From the IMG/VR virus record IMGVR_UViG_3300047548_001127, positions 1 through 26,212 of that record: 26,212 bases of DNA. The stretch is one strand, 5' to 3'. The DNA comes from a virus. This document shows positions 5,392 through 17,300 of the stretch, in pieces. Within the stretch, counting starts at the first letter, position 1. Every line of letters begins with the position of its first letter. Below the pieces are notes generated by a model that saw nothing but the letters and a program-made list of their open reading frames with translations, had not been told where the DNA came from and ran no database searches. The position numbers and the translations under genes were made by a program.

Positions 5392-8300
5392 GGCCCCTCA
5401 AGAACCTTGCGGGAACAGTGTTGGTATCCTGCAATGCTACACCATCGCTAGCAGTACCTACACCCTGTTGATACCATGTAACACCACGGCGTACCAAAAT
5501 TGTTACTTCAACGTTGGCTGCTGGTGCAGTCAATGGTGGGTAAACAGTGTCATCAACAACAAAGTCAATGGCCAATGGATCAAAGTCTGTTACGAACCAA
5601 CGATACTGACTCTCAGCACTGGTGTCGCTGTAAGCATATTGACGGATTCCGCCCACATAAACTTCGATTGCTTTGTTTTCTGTGCTAGAATCTTCAAAAT
5701 CTTCAAATTCAATACTAGGTGCATAGAACACTGATGTAGTGCCATCACCTATGCTTGAATCGCTGACAATGTAATCTTGATATTCTGTTGCCATCAGGTT
5801 GCCGCGGCCCATGTCATAAACAGGGTCACCCGCTGAGTGGTCAGCTGCTGCTGTACCTGCTGTACCACGTCGCAAACCACTCACAGTGTTCAGCGCAGTG
5901 TTACGTTCGCGATACATGATGCGCTCACCATTGATGGTAACGACACCAAAGATGCCAATTGCAAGGTTAGGATCTCCCAAAGTGTGTGCATCCTCAACAT
6001 AGATTATGTCGTCAGTTGCTGACAAATCTTGTGTCAACACTGTAGAAGTTGTGCTGGTGATTCTATAAGTTGCCTGTACACCGCGCATGTCCTGGAAAAT
6101 ACGGAAGCCCATAGACTCAGGAACAATACTGTTGGTGGTTTCAGTTACCACTACAACCTGGTTAGATTTGATAGCGCCAGAGGCTAGAATCAAATAACCG
6201 TTTTCAACAGTGTAATCAATACCTTCAAACAGTCGTTCGCCATCCAATGTTACCCACAATCTGCTGGCAACAATGTCGTCTCTCTGTAGATAAAACTCGT
6301 TTGTGCTTACAGAAGTACCAGCAGTGTAATCATAAGCACCGGGAGTAAAGCTCACAGTGGCCAAGTCATAGGCAGTGCTGTCATACGGTTCTTCAACAGT
6401 GACACCAGTAGTAACTGGACCTTGCCACAAAATTGTCAACAGTTGTTGTTGAGCTGTGTCATTCCAACTAGTAATTCCAATCACATCGTTAATGTTGACT
6501 AGTGCTGTAATTTGCAGTTCGTTTCCAACAATTTCGTAGTCAGACACTGTGCTGACAGATATCAATATTCTTGCTCCAGCAGCCGGTGGAGTTGTGAATA
6601 TAACTTGACGGCCAGGTGTGTTAGAACCAGTCCAAGTGGTTACACTGTAGGATCCAACAACTGGACCAAAGCTTTGTTCTTGTAAAACATTGTCAACCCA
6701 GACTTGAATGTCTGTGGGTGCATTGATAATGTCTTGGTTGAATCCCATGCGTTGTGGTAAGCCAAAGCTTACACTAGAATCGTCGCCGATCCACTCAATA
6801 CATGCTGGTGGACGCAAGCGTAAACCACCCTTTGTAACAATCAAGTTTGCAACGTTGGTGCCACCCATGTTGTTGTCAAGCACAATAGTTCTGTTAGCCG
6901 CCAATGTTGCATCAGCCACAACATATTGAACTTGCGGTGTGCTCCAACTGTACTGCTCAGGTGTAGTGTAGCCCATGGCTACCAAGGCAATACCGTCGCC
7001 ACTGTTGACTGTTTGATTCAAAAATACTTTGGTCAACAATGTTGGTACGAATGGGAACCAATATTCTGTGTCTGTGATTGTGATACCAACTGGAACATCT
7101 TGCACAGCGCGATAATAACCTGCATTATCTACAACCACGTCTAGACGATTGTATGCAGTCAATATATTCCATGTTTGTGCTTCGGCATAGGGTTCCCATG
7201 TAGCGCCAACAACATTTTGTCCGTTAAGGAACGTAGCAACTGTCCAAACTTCGGCATTGTTTACTGGAATAATGACACTGCCGTCATCTTCGATGTCAGC
7301 AACAGTGTAGTTGCCGCGGAATAGCTGGCTACCCCCACCGATTTCGTACACAGCAATGTTCATTACTTGACCTTCAGTAATGTTACCCAACATGCTGACT
7401 GTTTGGTTTTCCCAGTCAATGGTATAGTCAATGCCGGGTGCAAGGTCGATGCCAACTGTCAAGTTACTGACAATTACTTGCACTGGATGGTCAACTACAT
7501 TGGCCCAACTGTAGACATTGATAACCGACGGAATATATGTGTAGCGAATGGTGCCAATTTGACACCCGTGACCGTCGTCGCTCCAGTCCGAACCTGGACG
7601 TGTAAACACACGGAAATCTAGTGTGTCGTATTCGCTACCGTTGACTAATTCTTCAGGTGCGTGACCTTCGTACGGTCCAATAAATTGGCCACCGTCGACG
7701 TTGATATCACTGAAGCGTTCGCCCAGGGCTGTATCAGTAAATGCACTTTGATACACAGCATCTAGATTTGCTGGGTTACCCAAGAAATAATCACCGTAAA
7801 CTTGTACGCCAGGGTAGTCAATACCGTCAATCAACAACGGTAGTTCAACACCAGGTTGATTGACGCCAGCAACATACAAACCTTTGGTACGGTCAATACC
7901 AGTTAGGCCTAGAGCGCCCTGCCCATAGTTAAACGTGCCTGGATTTACCAGTGTCCAATCTTCAAGATTGAATGTTGGGCCAACTACCGCAGTTGAGTCT
8001 GCGCTGCTGGCCTGCCACACACGATTGTCATAACGTACCAAAGTGCCGTCTTGATAGGTACCATTTTCATTCCAGTCAACTACGCTTGACACATATTGAT
8101 ATCTATCATAGCGAATAACTGTACGGAAGCTACGAACAACATCGTTGCTCATGATTGCATAGGCTCTTGCACCAGTACCGTTGCCGCCGTCAAATACAAT
8201 AGTTGGAGTTGAACGATAGCCGCTGCCCGAATCAGTTACTGTGACGTTTGTTATAGCACCGGTGCTGCTGATTGTAGCCACCGCTGTAGCAGGAACTTCA

Positions 8301-11300
8301 GCATCGCCTTGAATAATAACTGTAGGTGGCTCTGTAAATCCTGATCCACCTTCAACTAATTGAATTTCATCTAGATTCAGCAAGAAGTTGTTATACCACT
8401 GGCTGTATGGCCAGCCTTGCCAGACTGTGCTAGATGCCGGTGTGTTGCTCAGTGTATTGCTTGCCGAACCAAACGATGTGCTTTGATTGTATGGCAACAG
8501 CACTGGGCTTGTGTACTGTGGGGTTTCCAACGTAGTGTTGTAATACGATGGAACATCAAAGTCAGTAAGGTCTCCTAAGAAATCGTCAGTTCCCGAATAC
8601 TTGAGGTTAAACTCTCTAATCTGCACGTGATACGGCTTGACTTCCTGGATGTATTGCTCCACAAACTCTTGGTTATCACGAATGTAATTTTGATAGGGCA
8701 ACAGGTCACGAATTCTGTGATCAACGTCAATCAACGAAGTCTTGACCAGCCACTCAGGTGCAGAGAATTCGCTCAACACAAAGTTAAACATCAATACCAA
8801 GCTGCGGTTACGTTCAATTGCCAAGTCATCCACAAACAATTCTTCATTGATGGCTTGAATAATTTTACGGGTCTCAATTACTGGCTCTTGATCATAGTAC
8901 TGAGCGTCGAATACTTCCAAGTCAAAGCCAAATCGACCTGCTGCGTAATCCCAGAGTTCGCTAGAGAATTCAATGGTTCCGTCTTGCAAGCCCACACGCT
9001 GCCAGCCTGTATCAGTGCGAAGGTAAATTTCCCACTTACCTTGGGCGTTGGCAGTGACCTTGACACTAGATCCCACTGTCACAGTTGACAGAGTATCCAA
9101 GGCTGTGTAAGTTGGTACTTCGGCTATGACTTTGGTGCTGGAATTGTATCCAGGCATGTACCAGTTAATATAACTCCAATAATCTGGAGTGTTGTAATTT
9201 TGTACACGAGTCAACACAAGATCGCGCTGGCCCAAAACAGTGTCGCTAGCTTCGACGGTGTAAATGGTCCAAAGTCCTCGATTGCTGCTATCGGTTACAA
9301 CAAGATAACGATACCCCAACGGAACACTATAGATGTTCTGGAATCCCAAGATTTCTAAGTTAGCGACTCGTAAATTCCACAATCCCGAGCTTGCGCTTGG
9401 TTCTGGTTCTGCAGAATTCAACAGATTAAATGTTCGGTTCTCAGCAATTGAATACTGGGCCAGAACAGCGTTTGCTCGCATCAAGTAGTTCTTAAGGGCA
9501 GCAAAACGATCCACAAACATGCTCTGACGTGGGCGGAACTGCACACCATAACGTTCAGCAATGCTTAGGTTAGTGTCAGGCACTAAGTTACCAAATGTGT
9601 CTACACCGCAGAAACTATCTTGCAGTTTACGATACAAGTTACCGCTTAAGAATCCATCCTCACGATCTTGTGGAATCAATTCGTATTCAACGTGAACGTT
9701 GTCGCCAGTTAGCTCTCGGTCAAATTCAATGTTGATAATTGTGTCTTGCGCTTCAATATAGTCAGCAGAGTTGTAAAGTGCAAATGTGCTGGCGTTGATA
9801 GGAGCAATGTACGGGATACCCGATGCACGAGGATTTTCAATGTAACTAGCAATCACACTCACTGGCAAAGTTTTGCCAAGATGTGTGGCTGTTTGTGTTA
9901 TGCCTCTCACCCAGAAGTAGTAATCTGTGGCAATAGTTCCATCTACTCCCAAACGAGAATTAATGGTATAACTCAGCGGATCCTTGACTACACCTTCTCC
10001 GGTATATTGCGAAGGAGGAACTGGACTTACAATCCATTGATAAACATCTACGCTGCTGCCAGCAAATACTTGACTCCAGCGTCGGCTTGCATAGACAATG
10101 TCATCTTGGTTTGGGTCAATAAAGCGCACAGTGCTGGTGTCCCACCAGATTTCGCCAACTCGATCTGCACCCCAAGTTGTGCCGCGAATATTAATCGGAC
10201 CAACATTGTAAGATGCTGGGTCTACTGCGCCAACATAGTTAATATTTTGACGAGCCACACCCAGTATCTTGCCTTGCAGAGGATTGATAAAGTCTAAAAA
10301 CTCTGTTGTTTCGCTGGTGATTTGGTTGTACAAAAACACACTGTTGAGCAAGCGAACATCTACAACTGGTTGTTGCTGTCTTATTACAGACCACGCTGGC
10401 GAACGTGTAGTATTTTCAAACACAAACACACTACCGTAATTGCTGAGTGCTGAGTCATCAGCATCATAACCAATTGCTCCGGCCAACAACACACCACTAG
10501 AGTAGTACACAGATGTACCAAAATAGTCAAAAGAGTTTACACTTTCAGAGCCAACTTGTACACCGAAGATAAATTTGCCCGGGTTTGTTTTGCTTGACGA
10601 GCTGCTGGGCAAATAATCAAATGTATACGCTGCACCACTTTGTACCACACTGGTGAAGAATGTTGTACTGCCAACATCAAAAATTGTTGTTCCATTATCA
10701 AACTCAATTTCAAGGTATAGTGTACCGCGAGGTGCTCCAACTACTAAGTTAACTGCGGTGTCGCTGATACTCAAGCTTGAACCGAATCCAGCCTGTGCTA
10801 CCGGATAAGGACTTGTAATAGTCTGTGTCCAAACAAAAGTTTCAAATCCAATAGTATTGTAAGCTGTGCCCACCGATCCTGGTAGTACAGTTAGTTTGCT
10901 TGTTGGCATCACTGCGTCAGCATTTATAACAGCCAAGGTCATAATACCACCGGTGCTGACTGTGGCACTGACGTTTGGCACAGATGCGTTGATTTGTGCT
11001 GCCAATGCACGAATATAGATGCTGGCCGCAGTTGTGGTTGTGGTCACAGGGACCCAGTAGGAAGTATTGGTAATCAATACGCCAACTCCAACATCTTGCA
11101 GTGCTCGATAAATCGTATAGGTGCTGCCACTTAGATTGTATACTACATCGTTTTTATAGTAAGAGGTTGCACTGGTCCAAGAAGCTGGGACAGGAACATC
11201 AATGTCGTTAACTCTCAGTGTGTGGCCGGCAGTGAGCGCAGGATTTGCGTTTACTGATTCAGTTAAACCAAACACACGGCTTTGGTTTACAAAACGTTCT

Positions 11301-14300
11301 ACCACACCGCCTTTGTAAATTTGAATTGAGCTCTGTGGTTCACCAATATACAAGCTGCAACTATTAACACAAATATCTACAGCACTTCCAAAGTTGCTGG
11401 CGCCAGCAACTTCGTTTTGGGTTGTTTGCTGTACCAATGCAAATTGGTTTGTTTCAATTTCAACAATGTCACCAATTTGTAGATCTGTGTTGACTGTTAC
11501 AGTTGTTGACCCATTCCAAGTAAATGTATTTGCAGCATCAAGAACGCTGTCAGTTTCGTTGATCAAGAACGAACCATTGACTAAAACGCTGAGTGGTCCA
11601 ACAGGTGTGCCCAATAGCGAGAATGAGATCGAACTTGGATCTGTTCCGTAAATGAACTTTTGTACATTGCGGTCAAACACATATACTGCACCGGCTTCAA
11701 CACTACCGTCAACGGTTTGATTTGGTGCGCCAATCATGAGCTGACGACCGTCAACTGTGCAACTTACGCTGTGACCAAATCTAGCACCAGCAGTGAGTCC
11801 AGAAGTGGTTATAGTATTGACAAATTCAAAATACCCTTGAGCATTGACGATGATTACTGCACCTTGAGCAGGTACTGTAGTAAAAGTCAAATCTTTGGTT
11901 GTGTTGTTAAATGTATAGTCGATGTACGGACGATACAACACACCATTCACGGTCACGCTGAATCCATAGATATTGTCAACGGTGAAGAAGTATTCATTCA
12001 GTGAGAACACTGTGGTCAGTGCTGGTGGTGTGTAGGCAATGTTAAACAAGCCCAATGTGCCGCCAGCGCCCACTGTGGTAACAGTTAATGTAATGTTGTT
12101 GGTGCTGCCAAAACTTGCGCCAGCAATGGTAATTGTGTCACCAGGAGCATAACCACTGCCCAAACTTGTTGCACCAACAGTACCAACAGTGGCTCCAGGT
12201 TGGCCCACTTCATTGCGAATACGAACCACAGTAAATTTAGCACCGGCGCCGCCGCCAGAAGTTGCAGATTGTGTTACATCGTAGTAAGTTTGCGCATCAA
12301 GTTGTTGAACATAAATGCGTTGGATATCTACAAGTACATCAACACCCGGGGCGTTGACAAAAGTTACCTTAGTAAATGCTGCGTCAACAGTATAATCAAC
12401 GTTGAGAGTCTGAACGTTGCCGTCAAGGGACACTTTGATTTGAGTGGCTGCATTGATTTGCACTGTTTCTTTGAACGGATATACTTTAGTAACGCCGTCG
12501 CCGCGAGCACGAGCAAACTGATTTTGATAATCGACACGGCCATAAGCATAGACTTTGTTAACGCCCGGTGCACCGATGTACATCCAGCGTTCGTCTTGAC
12601 TCATAGTGACGCTGTAGCCGAATTCCCCAGCAGCAGTGCGGTCAGCAGTTACGTCAGGTACCAGCAATTGCCACTGAACGTAAGGCACAACACCAGGTTG
12701 TCCCAGTGCAGGGTCTCTGTAAATTACAGCAGCATAACCAACATTGGCTTGGCTTCCGGGGCCAAGACTTCCAGGTGCGCCAGCAACAGCCCAAGTTTGA
12801 TTACCAAACTCAACAGATGTACCATAACCAAGAACGCCAGTGCCATCTAAAGTCAAGATTGCATCAGCATCAGCTAGCGGGCTAATAGGTACGTATTCCT
12901 CGGCCGAACTCTTGACATACAGATAAACTGCGCCCTTGGCAGTGCCGGTGCCAAACCCATACCTTGGACTACCAACTAGGGTAGCCAAACGGTTTTGTGC
13001 CTGTGCAACACTAGCCCCGTATTGTTCTGATGCGTCTAGAATCAATGGTGTCAAGATGGCATTGCTGTCAAACACCTGTTGTTTTTCCAGCACTTGCCAT
13101 AGTCCGCTGCCATTGTCATCAACCCAAACTTTTGCACCAGTTGTGATTTGATTGGCATAGGGCAAATTCTCAATATCTGACGGCTGGGCCACACGCATGG
13201 TTTGTAAAGTGAATCCGAGTCCGGCGCCATTGGCCACCGCGCGATCTCCAGTGAATTGGAAAGCGATGTTTACGGTGTTGAGGTTAGGCACAGACAGTAC
13301 TTGATACACGCCATTAATTTCAATGTCAAAGAACTTGATAATCAGTTTATCGCCAACTGATAATCCATGTTGTTCGCTGAAGATTGCGCGACTGGTGCCA
13401 TCAAGGTTATCACAAACGTGCTCAATAACACCAGGAACTGGTTGAGCACGGTAGATACCCCAATCGTAATTGTTGATTTTAGCAACCCAGATGCTGGTAC
13501 CAACGCCAATGCTGTCTAGATTTTGATCAAGACTTTCTGTGTCATTGATATCAAACACAGTGAGATCAGCATCGTTGAGATTTACATAGCCAGCTGTTGG
13601 CAATGCAACGTCTGTCACGCTTATTGTAGTAGTTGGTAAAATATCAGGGCTTGTTAATTTGTAGCTCTGACGCCAAACATCATTCAACAATATAGTTTGA
13701 TCTGCATCACTGACTTGTTGTGGCAGCACCACTTGTACCAAACTTGGGTTAGGATTCAACAATGCACGGTTGAGTCGCAGTTCAAAATAACTGCGGTTAG
13801 CATTGGCACCGTACACTGCTCGCTGAACTGCCCAGTTTTCATAGATGTCGTAGTCTGCGGCTTCTTTACCAAAGTTAGCGCCTTTAAACAGTTCAGCAGA
13901 CTGAATCGTTCCTTTTGTTCCAAGGAACTGTCGATAAATGTTGAGCTGAGTCACGCTGTCAAGATTCAACGATGCCATGTATTGACGTGGACGGAATCCA
14001 ATCAATCCATAACTCAACAAATCGTTGTCACTTTCAATGTTGGCAGCATTGATATTGTAGCTATTGACTAGCTGATCAGCTTTGTTAGAAATGTTAGGTA
14101 ACAGTCCTAATTCAATCTGACTGTAGTCGCTTTGAGCCCAGTCATTGAAGTTAAATGTTGCACTGGGTTGTACAATTTTCAATGCACTCCAGTAGACATT
14201 TTTGTACTTGACAATTTCACCCTTGCTGTAAGTTTTTGTGCCAGTCCACTCTTCAACGTTGTTTTGATTAAGAATAAAGCCTGGAGCATTGACACTACCG

Positions 14301-17300
14301 TTCCAATCAGTAGTGGTAACAGCGTTTAAATTCAATCGACTTTGACGTGCGCCAGTTGTAGGATCGTAAATCAAATCACCAAACACACTGCGATTGTCAA
14401 GCACAATCATGTGTTCGTAAGTGGTAAAGTTTACGTCAATATAACTGATGCTGTCAGGTGTCAGCGGCTGGACCTTGAAGGTGTTGTCTAATCGCACAAT
14501 ATTGAGATTGCGAGTTGCAAATTCTTGATTGTTTTGATTCAATATAGAATTTTCAGCAGTCTGTGTTCTGATAGTATCAACAATGGCTTGTTCTTTAGTT
14601 ACAGACACACCATCAGCCAATGGGTTGAGGTTGATGATTGCATCGGTACCCCAGCCTTGCTGACTCCAGTACAGAAATTCGTTGACCATTCTTGGCCAGT
14701 CTAGTACATAGCCGTTGGCTTGATTTGTAAATGTCAAGCCTTGTGTTTCTAAGAACTGTCCATAACTTAACAAGAAGTCCGCCACGCTGGTTGGCGATTC
14801 AAACACAAAACCGTAGGGAACTCGTACCACTGTATCAGTATAGAATGTAGGTACTCGAACAGTGATGCCAGCAGTGCTGTAGGTCTGCATGCGACCAGCT
14901 GCGCGACTTTCAAGGATGTTGAAATATGGCTGTGCAGTGCTGTACCCAAATACAGCATATCCGCCACCGGCGGTTTTTTGTATTGCAACAGAACTGTAGA
15001 TTACACGATCAAATGGCTGGTTCTTATAAAGAACCAATTGATAACTTTCGTCAGGAATCAACAGTGCAGTATTAGTTGAGTTAGGGCTTGACTTCTCGGT
15101 GTAAAGTTGAATGTATTGCTTGTCGCTGAAGCTGGCCATTCGATAGCACAGACGAACGTCAAGACTCTTCAAGTCTTTGGTTAGATTTTCAGTTGAATCT
15201 AATCCACTAACTCGATTATAGTCGACAATCCAGTTGATATAGCTGGCTTTACTTACACCATTACCGTAAACTTCTACACCGTTGGCATCCAAACGGTAAC
15301 GATTGTTGTAGAGATATTGCTGGTAATCTTCGTTAAACCTGTACAGATCTCGATCAGCAAACAATGCAAAAAACTTGGCAGGGCGAGTCACAGCCAATAC
15401 ATGCATCACAGAGAACGGATATGCACTGCTATTCCACCAGCTGGCTTCCACTGGGCCACCATCCCCAAGTGCCCATGATTTTTGTATTTGTTGCTCACTT
15501 AGGTTGCCAACTACAGTCTGCATTGGGCTTAATAATTCGCCTTCTGTGCCAGTGGGAATGACTCGTGCCAATCCAGGACGTGCATATTCAGGGACATAGT
15601 AAGGCACAACTGGGTCTCGGACATAACCGGCTTCCAAGTCATCCCAAAGAACCAAGTTGTCAGCAGTATATGGCGCGGCGCCATACGTGTCTTGCCACCA
15701 ATCGGGTTCGATAGAAAATCCCAACATTTCCCAAGGGGTCAAACTTGGTTGCTGTGTATCATAGAAGTAACGATAAATGCCGCGCCAGGCGCCTAACAAA
15801 TTCTCGTTGTTGAGTTTGTTCTTAGAAGAGCTGTAGTTCCAAGTAAATTCATTGGTGTTGCTAAATTGTTGCTCTTTGAAGTCTAGCTTGTTCCATCCAC
15901 AATAGCTCAAAAAGTCTTGTGCAAAAATTGTGTTGATTTCACTTAGAGAAAATCCAGTGTCTCGGAATTGACCCGGCAGCACATCAGTAATAGTCAACGG
16001 TACTGGGTTTCCATCAAGCTTGAGGTTGCTGAAAATTCTAGTTTCGAACTCAAGCAACACATCGTCACGAATGTCTCCAAACACTTTTGTAATACTACCG
16101 TCGTGTCCAAGGATGGCTTCAATTTCACCATTGCTGGTGATTTGAGTAATTCTAGCAGGGCGCCAGGCTGGGTACAATCCCAACTTAGTTGGTGTGTTTG
16201 GCACAAAACTACCATAGGTAGTTTGATATTCATTGATGGTAATTTTGTCACCAATGTTTAGTGTTGTGGTGATAGTCAGACGCGGACCGTCTGTGGCCAC
16301 ATCGTAGTCTTTACCACGAGTCAATATTACATCGTTTTTATACACTGCCAAGCCAAGGTAGTTGGCTGAAGTAAAATTATAAATTTGTACAGTGTCAAAT
16401 GTATTCGATGTAATAAAACTTACAGTATAGGTGTTGCTGTAGGTTGTAACACCTTGTGGTATCATGTCACTCCAATAGAAGGGTTGAGAACCGATCTTTC
16501 CAAGAGTAATGTCTTGAATGGCAGTGTCTAATACTTGGCCAATGGTTTGGAATCCAATGTTTTGTGTCAACACAGAATCAAGCATCTGTGCTTTGAACTT
16601 GATATACTCTCGAGAGTTATATTGCATAGATTCAAAGATGTTGTAATCTTTGCTACGCAGGAAATAACCAGCCAAAGTCATTGGAGAACTTTGCTGCAGG
16701 ATAGTTAAACCGTAAGGAACTACGTTGCCAAGGTCTCGCAAGTTGTTGGCGCCAACAATGGGCCCCGACAATCCCAACAAGTTTTCGCAGATACTTTCGT
16801 AGTGAGTACGAATTGTACCAAGTGTAAAACTAGGAGAGTTAGCGTTCAGTGGGTTGCTTTCTAAGTTAATAGGTACTTGATAGAAAGCCACTTGACTGGT
16901 CTGCTCACTCAGCGCCAAAACTTCGATAATATCCCCAACTACAGCGCGATCAGTATTAAGGGTCACTGTTGTTGAATCTGTTCCCACGGTGTAGCTGTAA
17001 GTCACCGGTTCTTGGAACTTAGATCCTACATAAATTTTTAGCACTGGAACTGCAATAGATGTTTGGGGCAGGACTGCAACATCTAGTTTTAAAGCCTCAC
17101 CGGCATAGGTAAATTTAAACTGCTGATAGACTTGGCTGTCAACTACACCAGTTTGCCAGCCCAGTTGCTTCTGGAAGGTAGTACGAGTTTGATATTCTCG
17201 AATAGAACCTGAGCTAATATCAGATGTGATAGACACGTTGTCAACAACGTACAAGAATGTATCTTTGTAAAGATTGTTTTCAAATACAATGTCACCAACG

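Noticed and set aside
12200-12850. Plus-strand open frame of 216 codons, and other long plus-strand frames such as 25545-26123
   Set aside because: They lie opposite well-supported minus-strand genes, have Cys- and Ser-rich compositions typical of reverse-strand shadows, and show no recognisable domain or ribosome binding site pattern.
14961-14979. Hairpin CCGCC-ACC-GGCGG followed by TTTTTT, terminator-like on the plus strand
   Set aside because: It lies antisense within the giant gene and is explained by codons for Lys-Thr-Ala-Gly-Gly-Gly; there is no plus-strand gene for it to end.
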